Below are positions 16,656-25,074 of a stretch of DNA of 64,000 nucleotides, piece by piece. Position 1 is the stretch's first letter; each line of letters begins with the position of its first letter. The translations under genes and the position numbers were made by a program. Below the pieces are notes generated by a model. It saw only the letters and a list, made by a program, of their open reading frames with translations. It ran no database searches and had not been told where the DNA came from. Source of the DNA: Paludibacteraceae bacterium (lineage in GTDB: Bacteria > Bacteroidota > Bacteroidia > Bacteroidales > Paludibacteraceae); contig JAGBVI010000001.1 of the NCBI GenBank assembly GCA_017630395.1, positions 124,001-188,000 of the forward strand. The letters are read 5' to 3'.

Positions 16656-17375
16656 ATGAATAACGATAATTTGCTGAGATACGTCACCGAATCATTTTAT
16701 AAGTTCATTGATGTTGGTAATTCAAGATGTACTGCAAAACTTGACCCCCTTCATGGTGGTATTGCCAAAGATTTATCATCATTGATTGGGAATAATTATA
16801 CAGTTCATTCTAAGGGCTGGGGTGACGGAAAGGAGATAAAAGTTCAAGGTCGTTATTATCCGAAGAATGTAGATGTAACTATTAAAAATAGTGAAGGTGA
16901 TGTAGTTGCTGGTATCGCAGTTAAGTTTGTTATGCAAACTTACTCAAAAAACTCTATCAATTATTTTGAAAACATGATGGGCGAAACTGGCAATCTTCGT
17001 AAGAATAATATACCTTACTTCCAGGTGTTCATCATTCTTGATGAAATTCCTTGTTATAAGAACGATGGGACAATTAAACATTGGGAAGTTTTTTCGGAAC
17101 ATAATAATGAAAAATATGTGGCGTTATCTTATGATGACCCCGAAACTGACAAAGACGTGCCGAATAAAACTTTGATGTTTATTGTCCATGTAAAAACAGA
17201 TGATGTTAAAACGAGGGACGATTATTTGTCGTATCATAACTTTAATAAGTCTGAATTGGAATTGACAAATTATACATATTCAGAATATGGTGATGCGGTA
17301 ATTTTAAATGACTACGAAAAATTTTTGAATAGCATTGTAACCAATTTGTATAACAGAGAACAAATGAAGGGTTGA
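16656..17375 (+). CDS. Probable type II restriction endonuclease (PD-(D/E)XK)
   Basis: The region VDVTIKNSEGDVVAGIAVKFVM gives an acidic residue, beta strands and a lysine as in PD-(D/E)XK nucleases, followed by YFENMMGETGNLR, a segment I associate with restriction-enzyme-like proteins. It lies directly after a gamma methyltransferase. A TATAAT at 16573-16578 suggests a separate promoter inside the gap. I start at ATG 16656 (239 aa); a GTG at 16593 would add 21 residues. Assignment rests on motif and position, not on a recognised isoschizomer. Confidence 0.6.
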   Translation: MNNDNLLRYVTESFYKFIDVGNSRCTAKLDPLHGGIAKDLSSLIGNNYTVHSKGWGDGKEIKVQGRYYPKNVDVTIKNSEGDVVAGIAVKFVMQTYSKNSINYFENMMGETGNLRKNNIPYFQVFIILDEIPCYKNDGTIKHWEVFSEHNNEKYVALSYDDPETDKDVPNKTLMFIVHVKTDDVKTRDDYLSYHNFNKSELELTNYTYSEYGDAVILNDYEKFLNSIVTNLYNREQMKG

Positions 17376-17428
17376 AAATATAACCTCCCTTGTGTAAAAA
17401 ATTTGAAAAAAAAAGTTTCAAAAAGAGC

Positions 17429-17457
17429 TTGACAAAAGATTAGAATTTTAGTATAAT
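17429..17457 (+). promoter_or_regulatory. Sigma70-type promoter
   Basis: TTGACA, 17 bases and TATAAT lie 9 bases before the ATG at 17467. Both hexamers are consensus. Confidence 0.9.
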
Positions 17458-17466
17458 CTCCCTGTC

Positions 17467-17655
17467 ATGAAGAAGCTCACACAGAAAGAAGTTCGCAGTT
17501 GGTTGGTTTCACTTGCTCAGTCTCAGGGTTTTTACGGAAGACTGCTCCGTGATTTCAATAATACAGAGGCTTATGTTCGTAGGAACTTTATGAGTGCTCT
17601 ACATGAGAATAAAGTTAAGGACATGTTTGATTTTGTGATGTATATTGAGGGATAA
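17467..17655 (+). CDS. Hypothetical protein (62 aa)
   Basis: I do not recognise it. It is helical with mixed charge (MKKLTQKEVRSWLVSLAQSQ) and has no cysteine pair or membrane segment. A perfect sigma70-type promoter suggests early expression. Its last codons (GGATAA) run into the late box of the next gene. Confidence 0.65.
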   Translation: MKKLTQKEVRSWLVSLAQSQGFYGRLLRDFNNTEAYVRRNFMSALHENKVKDMFDFVMYIEG

Positions 17656-17659
17656 ATAA
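17652..17659 (+). promoter_or_regulatory. T4-like late promoter box ATAAATAA
   Basis: The box overlaps the stop codon of the 62-aa gene and ends 10 bases before the ATG at 17670. Confidence 0.55.
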
Positions 17660-17669
17660 TTGAAAGATT

Positions 17670-18185
17670 ATGTTTAAGTACAATGTTAAAATTTTGAAAG
17701 TTAGTGGGAGACTCAATGAGAGTGTTCTTCCTTCTAAGAATTTGGTAGTAAAGTCTAAGACTAAGAAGTCTAAGAGTGCTATTTTGACTGAGGCTTCCAA
17801 GTATTTCAAAAAGAAGTATGGTCTTGTTATTGAGAGTGCAGAGGTTCAGCCCCAAGACGAATATTTTTATTCCGAAGTAGGAGTGAGAGGTAAATGTTTC
17901 TATAAAGTCTTAAAGAAAACACCTGGAACAGTGACAGTTGTCCGTGTTAAAACTGAATCTGCATACGATGAAAATGGCAATATAATTGGCGTTCAACCTT
18001 CAACAGAAGTAGCAAAAGGTTCTACACCTGTGAGAAAAAAGGTACATAACTTAGACAAAAATAAAGACCCAAAGCACGATTACATTGAATTTAAGTTGTA
18101 TGGTAGAGCAGTTCGTTGGATGGGTGTTGATTATTATAAATCTGATTGGGAAGATTCATTCAAATACCCTCAAACGATTGACTAA
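17670..18185 (+). CDS. Tagged protein (shared N-terminal module, unknown cargo)
   Basis: Residues 1-60 are the shared module (MFKYNVKILKVSGRLNES ... GLVIESAEV). The cargo (residues 61-171) looks like a small beta-rich domain (GKCFYKVLKKTPGTVTVVRV, YIEFKLYGRAVRWMG) with a lysine-rich middle, unlike the acidic cargo of its paralogs. Function unknown. The gene is late-promoted and ends in the shared terminator at 18195. Confidence 0.8.
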   Translation: MFKYNVKILKVSGRLNESVLPSKNLVVKSKTKKSKSAILTEASKYFKKKYGLVIESAEVQPQDEYFYSEVGVRGKCFYKVLKKTPGTVTVVRVKTESAYDENGNIIGVQPSTEVAKGSTPVRKKVHNLDKNKDPKHDYIEFKLYGRAVRWMGVDYYKSDWEDSFKYPQTID

Positions 18186-18194
18186 AAATCAAAA

Positions 18195-18219
18195 ACCCAC
18201 TACTCAAAAGGTAGTGGGT
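18195..18219 (+). terminator. Shared cassette terminator, copy 2
   Basis: The stem and loop match the copy at 13469, but the following sequence is AAATTATT instead of a full T run. Confidence 0.75.
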
Positions 18220-18225
18220 AAATTA

Positions 18226-19827
18226 TTATCTAAAATTTTGTATTATTTGATATAAGTCATAACCACAATCAAAAATCGAATATGATTTTTTACGATTAGG
18301 TGCTTTTATAAATCTTTCCGTCCCACTCACAAAGTATTCCCTAGGTGGCAATGTCTAAATGAATTGAAAATTGAAAACATTGATAAATCTTTTGTCGTGT
18401 TTGTAATAATAATTTCTAAAATTATCAGTAATCAATTTTTCTAATCCATTAATTGTAATTCCTTTCATTGTAGTGATTGCTGTAATCGTATTATCGAATG
18501 TTGTAACAACTCCAATAAGTCTATTTTTATAAGTTATTGAATAATTTGTTTTGTTTCTATAATCAAGTGTGAGTGCGTATTTCTTCACGAATCTCTCAGC
18601 TCTATTCAATCCTAATTTTGATACTTTGCAATCGTTGTGATTTACATGTATCGTATTCAAGTTTAGAGATGATTTTATTACATTCATTACTGCTGATTTT
18701 CTATACAACCATTCATCCTCGAAAATGTGAATGAGATTATAACCTTTATCTTTGCATTCATTTGTCTTGTTTATGTGATATGAATAATTTTTATTTTGAG
18801 CAGAAGAATGCCAATATAATCCATTACATTCAACTGCTAATTTCTTACTTGGAATTACAATATCTAATTCATAATGATTGTCTAAAATCTTCTTATTCCT
18901 TCCTTCAATATCTACATACTTACTAATAAACTCTTTTACTTCCTTTTCAAATAATGAACCTCCATTACAATAAGGGCATTTTAGGTCACGTTTTATATTC
19001 CAACTGTTAGTAAAAATAAACTCTCTGTTACAATCATTACATTTATATAAATTTTCACCAGTTACCCCTTTGTAATCCTCAATTGGTGTAAGTAATGTCA
19101 ATCCTTTTTCTTTTGCAAATTGAACGGTATTATCATAAAAAATGTTATATCTACTTTTTTGTTGAAGTTCAATATAAGTATTGCTTTGTTTAGCACATTT
19201 CGGTGAGCAATACATTGGTTGTCTGTTACGGCGTATTGAGTATTTCATTTCTTTGCCACAATGATTGCATTTTTGTAATTCAATTTTGTGACAAATACAA
19301 ATAAGAGCATTACATGGAGTTCTGTAATTGTTATTATTTTCGTATTTTTTGTTTGCCAAATCTCTCACTTGCTCAGAAGTTTTATAAAGATGAACAATTT
19401 GACCTGTTGATTTATCTTTATAGAGTTCATACAAAACATCTTCATTTAGAACATCAAATGTTATCTAATTTGAGTAATTTGTATGTAAATTGAAAATGTG
19501 TTTTCTTTGTTCTTTACCAAATGTTCCATTCTTTTTCATTCTATCTTCAACCGCACATTTTCTTGAACAGAATGTTTTATGGTTTTTATAAGTTCTTTCG
19601 TAATCCATTCTCTTCCCACAATTGGGACAATTCATAAAGTTTAATCCTCTCACTTTCATGATTGCATAATATCCCTTTGTGACATATTCTGGTATTTCTT
19701 GTAACTGTTTCATTACAAAATCATTTACTTCAGGATAATCTTTATAAAATTTTTCAATCGTTTTGGAATGTAATTGATTTGGATGTAAGTTTTCCCTAAT
19801 AATTTGTGTTACTAATTCTTCTGTCAT
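18226..19827 (-). CDS. Free-standing homing-type endonuclease (Vsr-like), two TAG(Gln)
   Basis: Reading TAG at 18355-18357 and 19465-19467 as Gln gives a 533-aa protein. The N-terminal half has zinc motifs (NCPNCGKRM ... FCSRKCAVE; KCNHCGKEM ... YCSPKCAKQ; KCNDCNREF ... KCPYCNGG). The nuclease core follows: YELDIVIPSKKLAVECNGLYWHS, then HIFEDEWLYRK. This is the same core as in the endonuclease at 3-464. The C-terminus (KAPNRKKSYSIFDCGYDLY) becomes visible only through the first TAG. The gene sits alone between late genes, as expected for a mobile endonuclease. Its target site is unknown. Confidence 0.8.
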
Positions 19828-19874
19828 TATTAGTATTTAGGGTGCATGTTCAATAAAGGAGAATAAAAATAAAA

Positions 19875-19902
19875 AAATCCGTAAGATTTTTCTTACGGAT
19901 TT
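19875..19902 (-). terminator. Terminator of the endolysin gene
   Basis: AAATCCGTAAG pairs with CTTACGGATTT (11 bp). The minus strand continues into a T-rich run. Confidence 0.8.
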
Positions 19903-19912
19903 CGTAACTCAT

Positions 19913-20698
19913 TTAGCCCCAATGCGTTGCCTAGCAATGTTGCCAATCGTAGTTCCCTCTTCTACCAAGAGAATTGAAACCATGATATTCAAGAATGTTC
20001 CAAAATGGTTCATAGATAGGGTGAGATAATCTAGCCTTTGGGGCAGACATTTTCATCGTGTTGTTGGAAGCGTCAAAATCTAACGCTAATCCCCAAGAAT
20101 GGATACTATAAGATGATGTCCCTGTCGTTTTACGGAAGTTATAAGAGCCGTCATATACACAAGCACCAGGAGCAACCTTCTCAATGTCTTCTCCATAGTG
20201 ATTGATAATATCTTGAAGAGCTGCTGCCAATCTGTCTGCAACAAGTTTATGAATTCTAATAGACTTGACAGGCTTACCATCGTACTTGAGAGGATAATTA
20301 GCAGGAACAGGAACATTTACTAACATATTCTCACACCCTGCCTTACCAAACGCACTGTTACCACTTCTCAATACACTCTGCTTTACCAAGGATGATTTAT
20401 AATTGACATCCGTATACTTGATAGGCTTGTCAATGTATTTCTGAATGAGTGGGTCTACCTCTTGCTTCTTAATAACACCATTACCCAACTTACTAATAAT
20501 TGCATTCAAAGTCTTACTACCAATGACACCATCAGCAGTAGCTCCTACTGCCTTCTGAATATTCTTAATTGTTGTAGCCTTATATGAAGAAACCGTTGCT
20601 CCTAATGTTGTGGCAATAGCTGCTAATGTCTGAGAACCTATTACACCATCAGCATCCACTCCCAACATCTTCTGTAAAATAATCGTCAATTCTTTCAT
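19913..20698 (-). CDS. Endolysin: two peptidoglycan-binding repeats + M15 (VanY-like) peptidase, one TAG(Gln)
   Basis: Residues 1-70 contain two PG_binding_1-type repeats, each with ADGVIGS-x-T-L-x-A-I. From about residue 110 the M15 peptidase fold has zinc ligands SIHSWGLALDFD (His and Asp) and DWQH. The TAG at 19931-19933 read as Gln extends the protein to 261 aa, ending CQATHWG. It should cleave peptide cross-links of host peptidoglycan at lysis. There is no signal peptide, so it needs a holin or another route; no holin is evident next to it. A GTAAATAA box lies just upstream. Confidence 0.9.
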
Positions 20699-20703
20699 TA
20701 GGA

Positions 20704-20720
20704 TTATTTACCATAAATAA
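20704..20720. promoter_or_regulatory. Back-to-back late promoter boxes
   Basis: Minus-strand GTAAATAA (20704-20711) serves the endolysin and plus-strand ATAAATAA (20713-20720) serves the tagged gene at 20735, one base apart. Confidence 0.6.
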
Positions 20721-20734
20721 TAAAAGAAAAGATT

Positions 20735-21202
20735 ATGTTCAAGTATAAAGTTCAAATTCAAAAAGTAAGTGGAAGATTGAATGAGAGTGTTCTTCCTTCC
20801 AAGAGTTTGGTTGTAAAGTCCAAGACTAAGAAGTCTAAGAGTGCTATTTTATCGGAGGCTTCTAAGTTCTTCAAGAAGAAGTATGGTCTTGTAATTGAAA
20901 GTGCTGATGTTCAACAATTTGAAAGTCAAAGACTTTCTCCTGAACTCGTTCAGAAATGTAAGGAAATCTCTAATAAGTTCAAAAATAGACCTGACTATAA
21001 GGCACAATTGCGTAACGCTATTTCTATGGCAACAAGTTATGTAGAAACGATTGGTGAGTGGGCTGAGTATGCAGCGGCAGGAAAAGTGGAAAATGATAAA
21101 GTGAGAGTGTATCTTGGAGAAATGGTAGAAAATTCTATAATTTTAGAAGAGTTCGTAAATACGTTGAAAGAAGCAAGAGTTCTTCTCAAAGAATTCAGAT
21201 AA
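20735..21202 (+). CDS. Tagged small protein (shared N-terminal module, helical cargo)
   Basis: Residues 1-60 are the shared module (MFKYKVQIQKVSGRLNES ... GLVIESADV). The cargo (61-155) is predicted all-helical (SPELVQKCKEISNKFKNRP, VENSIILEEFVNTLKEARV) and unrecognised. Its last residues, KEFR, resemble the end of the 12997 protein (LERFR), so these two cargos may be distantly related. It lies as a plus-strand unit between two minus-strand genes, with its own late box and terminator, which fits an inserted cassette. Confidence 0.8.
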   Translation: MFKYKVQIQKVSGRLNESVLPSKSLVVKSKTKKSKSAILSEASKFFKKKYGLVIESADVQQFESQRLSPELVQKCKEISNKFKNRPDYKAQLRNAISMATSYVETIGEWAEYAAAGKVENDKVRVYLGEMVENSIILEEFVNTLKEARVLLKEFR

Positions 21203-21212
21203 GTAATCAAAA

Positions 21213-21240
21213 ACCCACTACTCAAAAGGTAGTGGGTAAT
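21213..21240 (+). terminator. Shared cassette terminator, copy 3
   Basis: Same stem and loop as at 13469. The downstream T-rich stretch overlaps the end of the convergent gp4-like gene. Confidence 0.85.
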
Positions 21241-21242
21241 TT

Positions 21243-21707
21243 TTATTTTCTATTTTCTAAATCCTTTTCTGTAAGGATGTGAAATTCCCAGCCGTTCTTT
21301 TCTGCATAGGAATGAGCGGCTTTCCATTTTGCCTGATTCTTCGCCCATTGGTGTGCTTCATAAAGAACGCTCATGGGCTTTTTTCTTTTAGAAGGCTTGG
21401 GTTCAATTGTTTGGGAGTATGGTTTTAATTCAATAAAGTATTTTTTCAATTTGTCACCAAACTTGAATACAACAAAAAGGTCTACATAATACTTGTGCCA
21501 TTTATTATCAAAAAAATAAGGAACAATCACTTCTTCACTCCCCCATTTTACAACATTTGGATTTTTATCAAGTATTCTGAAATAATCCAATTCCAGCCCG
21601 CTACGATAGACTGCTTTATTGTCCTTGCTCACAAACTTGTCTAAGTTTCTTGGATAAAAGAAGCCTTGTTTGAACTTTGTATTTCTTTGTAAATTGAGAG
21701 AACCCAT
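21243..21707 (-). CDS. Head-completion protein, T4 gp4-like
   Basis: The 154-aa protein has the gp4 pattern: QGFFYPRNLDKF, AVYRSGLELDYFRILDKNPNV, VKWGSEEVIVPYFFDNKWHKYYVDLFV and an FIELKP strand. The Glu, Asp and ELK residues make a PD-(D/E)XK-like nuclease core, as known for this family. In T4, gp4 finishes the DNA-filled head before tail joining. A canonical TATAAATA late box lies 8 bases upstream. Confidence 0.85.
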   Translation of the reverse strand: MGSLNLQRNTKFKQGFFYPRNLDKFVSKDNKAVYRSGLELDYFRILDKNPNVVKWGSEEVIVPYFFDNKWHKYYVDLFVVFKFGDKLKKYFIELKPYSQTIEPKPSKRKKPMSVLYEAHQWAKNQAKWKAAHSYAEKNGWEFHILTEKDLENRK

Positions 21708-21714
21708 GTAAAGT

Positions 21715-21722
21715 TATTTATA
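21715..21722 (-). promoter_or_regulatory. Canonical T4 late promoter TATAAATA
   Basis: Perfect consensus on the minus strand, just upstream of the gp4-like gene. Confidence 0.75.
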
Positions 21723-21805
21723 AATTGTTTCAAATCATGTTCATTGATGTTAAATGTTACGATTTTTTTTACGGCAACGAAAGGTTAAAATCACTAAAAA
21801 TGAGA

Positions 21806-21813
21806 ATAAATAA
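21806..21813 (+). promoter_or_regulatory. T4-like late promoter box ATAAATAA
   Basis: The box ends 7 bases before ATG 21821, which favours that ATG over the earlier in-frame ATG at 21725. Confidence 0.55.
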
Positions 21814-21820
21814 TAAAAAC

Positions 21821-22975
21821 ATGTTTAGGTATAAAATATATATTAAAAAGGTAAATGGGAGATTAAATGAAAGTGTTCTACCTAAGAAAAATCTAATAAT
21901 AGAAAGTAAAATTAAAAGAACCAAAAGGGGACTTTTAAGGAATGCTGCAAAATATCTTCTTGAACAATATGGATTGGAACTTAAAGATGCTCGTATTGTT
22001 CTTGAAAATGCACCTAGAATTAATGGTAGAACAGATATGGAAAAACAAGCTGCTAATGCTGCACAGACTAATCACAGATTGACAAGACCCAACATCTCGT
22101 TAGTTAAAATTAGGGACGCAATTGCAAAGGTTTTGGCAGAAGAAGTTTACAGTAATTTCCGTCTTGGTAGAAGAGAACTTAGATACAGAGTTCCAGATGG
22201 AATTTGTATAACGATGGACGGAGATGTTCAAATTTATGGAAGTCACATCCACGGTGGATTTGGAACATCTTATAGTGACGCAGCGAACGCGACATGGAAA
22301 GACCAATCGTATGATGCCGATGAAAAAGCAGCGGACAATGTATTCAGCGTTCAGTTCGATGACGATGATTTTAATGGGTTAATCTGGTATACTGAAAACT
22401 TAGACAACGAAATCATTAACGATGTTGATGATGACGCAGAAGATTACGAAACTTCTTGGTTGTATGAGGATGAGATTGAAAACTTGGAGTCTAATTTAGA
22501 ATCTATTAATTCTTACAAAGACCTTACGGAAAGAATGAGATATTTGAACTATGATACTTCCAAGGGTTTGTTAGAAGAAATTAAGACATATGTTGACAAC
22601 ATAATGAAAGAATATGTTCAAATGAGTTCAAACTCCTCAAAGGTTAATTCAAAGTCAGGATTGAGAAAGATGGAAGAAGAGGAGAAGCCAGTTCGTAAAC
22701 AACGACTTCAAAAGGAAAAATTTACAACAGAAGAACTTTTGAGTTTGTGTAAAGAAAGAGGTCATGGAGATTTGGAATATAGTGGTTATAGAACTACTCC
22801 TGATGGTAGAAAATATGAACTTAAAGTTTCAAGTGTAGCAACAGGGGGTAGAAAAGTTTGGGTATGGACAGGTTCACCATCAGTAAAACTCAGTGCAAAG
22901 GCTGTTGCTTTATACGATGTCAAAACTAAGACTTGGCAAAAGAAGCGTAATAACTTCATTGAGATTGTTGACTAA
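21821..22975 (+). CDS. Tagged large protein (divergent shared module, 384 aa)
   Basis: The N-terminus is a diverged copy of the module (MFRYKIYIKKVNGRLNES, then NLIIESKIKRTKRGLLRNAAKYLLEQYGLEL); L-N-E-S is kept although much else has changed. The cargo is the longest of the family. It has a region with GVCITMDGD-like strands (DGICITMDGDVQIYGSHIHG), an acidic centre (DDDDF, DVDDDAEDYE) and a C-terminal domain (FTTEELLSLCKERGHGDLEY ... VWVWTGSP). I recognise no enzyme motif. Its acidity again suits a nucleic-acid mimic. A terminator follows, but not the shared cassette type. Confidence 0.8.
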   Translation: MFRYKIYIKKVNGRLNESVLPKKNLIIESKIKRTKRGLLRNAAKYLLEQYGLELKDARIVLENAPRINGRTDMEKQAANAAQTNHRLTRPNISLVKIRDAIAKVLAEEVYSNFRLGRRELRYRVPDGICITMDGDVQIYGSHIHGGFGTSYSDAANATWKDQSYDADEKAADNVFSVQFDDDDFNGLIWYTENLDNEIINDVDDDAEDYETSWLYEDEIENLESNLESINSYKDLTERMRYLNYDTSKGLLEEIKTYVDNIMKEYVQMSSNSSKVNSKSGLRKMEEEEKPVRKQRLQKEKFTTEELLSLCKERGHGDLEYSGYRTTPDGRKYELKVSSVATGGRKVWVWTGSPSVKLSAKAVALYDVKTKTWQKKRNNFIEIVD

Positions 22976-22999
22976 TTTATCTAAAACAATTTATTCATT

Positions 23000-23030
23000 G
23001 GCTTCCTAATTTGTTTAGGAAGCCTTTTTG
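23000..23030 (+). terminator. Rho-independent terminator
   Basis: GGCTTCCTAA pairs with TTAGGAAGCC and is followed by TTTTTG. Confidence 0.9.
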
Positions 23031-23038
23031 CTAAATAA
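23031..23038 (+). promoter_or_regulatory. T4-like late promoter box CTAAATAA
   Basis: The box ends 8 bases before the prohead protease ATG. Confidence 0.6.
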
Positions 23039-23046
23039 ATTATAAT

Positions 23047-23718
23047 ATGTATACTAAAAGTTTGAAACTTATTGTTGAAGAACCAAAAGACAGACAGGAA
23101 TTCTCCTTTATTAAGGAATCTGTTGAGATGTCCGATGGTACAAAGGAAAAGCGTTATTACATTGAAGGCCCATTCACCGAGGCTAACAGTCGTAACCGTA
23201 ATAATCGTATCTATCCACTTGATGAGATGGTACAACAGATTAACGAGTTCAATGAAAAGTTTGTATTACAACACAGAGCAACAGGTGAATTGGAACATCC
23301 TGAGTATCCTAATCTCAATGCTGAAAAGGCATGTCACCTTATTACTTCATTGAAACAAGATGGTAATGTATTCTATGGTAAGTCCAAGATTCTTTCCACT
23401 CCAACAGGTAAGATTGTAGAAAGCCTTTTGAGAGATGGTGTGCAATTAGGTGTTTCCTCTCGTTCACTTGGATGCTTGGATGAGAGTACAGGTATTGTAA
23501 CAGATTTCCAACTTTGCACATTCGACATTGTACATGACCCTTCCTGCTAGAAAGCATTCGTAAATGGTATTCTTGAAAGTAAGGATTGGATTTGTAACTA
23601 CAATGAGAAGTTTGTTAAACAATATGAGAGTTTCGATAAGAAGTTGGCTAAACTTCCTAAGAAGGATGTAGAGAAGTATCTCTTAGGTGCTGTTATGGAT
23701 TTCATGAAGAAAATGTGA
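23047..23718 (+). CDS. Prohead maturation protease, T4 gp21-like, one TAG(Gln)
   Basis: With TAG at 23548-23550 as Gln the protein is 223 aa, close to T4 gp21 (212 aa). The Ser protease hallmarks are the histidine in TGELEHPEYP and the serine in QLGVSSRSLG; EGPFTEANSRNRNNRIYP is the conserved start of the domain. In T4 this enzyme cleaves head proteins after I/L-x-E. It is first in the head block, followed by the core protein, scaffold and capsid genes. Without TAG readthrough it would lose its last 56 residues. Confidence 0.92.
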
Positions 23719-23780
23719 TTTCATAAAGTTTTATGAAAATGTAAGAAAATCCACCACTAAACATCTTTTCGTGATAAAAT

Positions 23781-23788
23781 CACTAAAT
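23781..23788 (+). promoter_or_regulatory. CTAAATAC box: T4-like late promoter box CTAAATAC
   Basis: The box lies 14 bases before ATG 23803. A 20-base imperfect palindrome (TTTCATAA/TTATGAAA) lies upstream at 23720-23739. Confidence 0.5.
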
Positions 23789-23802
23789 ACTAATTGAAAA
23801 TT

Positions 23803-23961
23803 ATGTCTGATAATTCTAAACAACAAGAAGTGGCTATACTTAAACTTATTGAGAATGTACTCATGGGCAATAAGGAAGCTGCACAGAAAGAATTAAACAA
23901 ACTTGTATCTGACCGTATTGGTGCTCAGATTCGCAAGGTAGGTAAAGAAAACTTAATCTAA
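23803..23961 (+). CDS. Small prohead core protein candidate (52 aa)
   Basis: A short helical, charged protein (MSDNSKQQEVAILKLIENVL, then KEAAQKELNKLVSDRIGAQI) between the protease and scaffold genes. T4 has small core proteins (gp67, gp68) in the same neighbourhood, so a prohead role is likely from position. There is no sequence motif to confirm it. Confidence 0.65.
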   Translation: MSDNSKQQEVAILKLIENVLMGNKEAAQKELNKLVSDRIGAQIRKVGKENLI

Positions 23962-23974
23962 AATTTTTATAACA

Positions 23975-25030
23975 ATGGATAATAACGACACATCTGTAAA
24001 TGTAAAGGACTTGCTTCCCAAGGAGTTACTTGAAGCAGTTAGTGAGAATGGACTCGCTACTCTTCAGGAAGCTTTTGATAAATTGGTAGAGAGCAAGGTA
24101 AGCTCGCAGATTGCTACCGCTGTTAAATCCGCTGAGGTATCATTGGATGCCGCTCTTACAGAGAGAATGCAGAAACTTGTTGCCAAGCTTGATGAGAATG
24201 CTAAAATCAATCTCGTTAAGGTTGTTAATAAGCTCAATGAAAATCATCAGGCAGAGATGGCTGATGTAAAGGCTAAGGCTGTAAAGCGTATCAATGAGAT
24301 GAGAGAGAATGCCAACAAGGCTATTGCTACAATCAAGGAAAACTACGAAACAAAAACTGCTAAGGAAGCAGAAATGTTCCGTGAGAGCATTACTAAACAA
24401 CTTGGTAAGTTCATCGTAGAGAATGTAGATAAGTGCATTCCTTATGAGCAGATTCAGTCTGCTGTAAAGAACACCAAGGCTATTGAACTCCTTGAATCAT
24501 TTAAGCAACTCCTTAACTTTGAGGAAGTTTACAACAGTGAAGCACTCAAGCGTCCTATTCTTGAAGCGTATTCACGAATTGAGAATGGTAAGAAAGAAAT
24601 CAGTTCTCTTAATGAGGAAAATGAGTCACTCAAAGCAGAACTTGCAGAAGCTAAGGCAGTTATCGCTGAGGCTGAACGTAAGGCATATCTTGCTAAGAGA
24701 TTGGCTGAGATTCCTTCAAAAGACCAGAGAATGTTTGTAGAGCGTGTACTTGAAAAGGCTTCCTTGCAGTTCATCAAGGAAAACTTTGAGTATACTGTAA
24801 AGCAATATCGCACAAACAGTCTCAAAGAGAATGCAATCATTGCTGAAAAAACTCGTGCTAATGCAAAGAGTCAGCAAATCGCTGCACATTCTCGTAAGGA
24901 ATTGAGCAGAATTATGACAGAGGGTAAAAAACCTGCTATTGAAAAATCTTCTAAGAAGCCTCTTAATGAATCCAAAAACAATTGGCTTAGTAAGCTTGTA
25001 AAGGATTGGAAAGACAATTATGAGGAATAA
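23975..25030 (+). CDS. Prohead scaffold protein, T4 gp22-like
   Basis: A 351-aa protein, strongly helical and charged with long coiled-coil stretches (about residues 50-150 and 200-250), placed directly before the capsid gene. The C-terminal tail contains PAIE and PLNES, both matching the I/L-x-E prohead protease consensus, as expected for a scaffold that is degraded during maturation. PLNES repeats the LNES of the tagged family. The homology is structural and positional rather than by a strong motif. Confidence 0.85.
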   Translation: MDNNDTSVNVKDLLPKELLEAVSENGLATLQEAFDKLVESKVSSQIATAVKSAEVSLDAALTERMQKLVAKLDENAKINLVKVVNKLNENHQAEMADVKAKAVKRINEMRENANKAIATIKENYETKTAKEAEMFRESITKQLGKFIVENVDKCIPYEQIQSAVKNTKAIELLESFKQLLNFEEVYNSEALKRPILEAYSRIENGKKEISSLNEENESLKAELAEAKAVIAEAERKAYLAKRLAEIPSKDQRMFVERVLEKASLQFIKENFEYTVKQYRTNSLKENAIIAEKTRANAKSQQIAAHSRKELSRIMTEGKKPAIEKSSKKPLNESKNNWLSKLVKDWKDNYEE

Positions 25031-25053
25031 TCACTAAACTAAAAACAAATTAA

Positions 25054-25061
25054 CTAAATAC
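25054..25061 (+). promoter_or_regulatory. T4-like late promoter box CTAAATAC
   Basis: The box lies 13 bases before the capsid gene ATG. The leader is AT-rich without a Shine-Dalgarno sequence. Confidence 0.6.
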
Positions 25062-25074
25062 TTTTTATACAATT

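Noticed and set aside
21725..21820. Upstream ATG start for the 21821 tagged gene
   Set aside because: The shared module and the late box both place the start at 21821.
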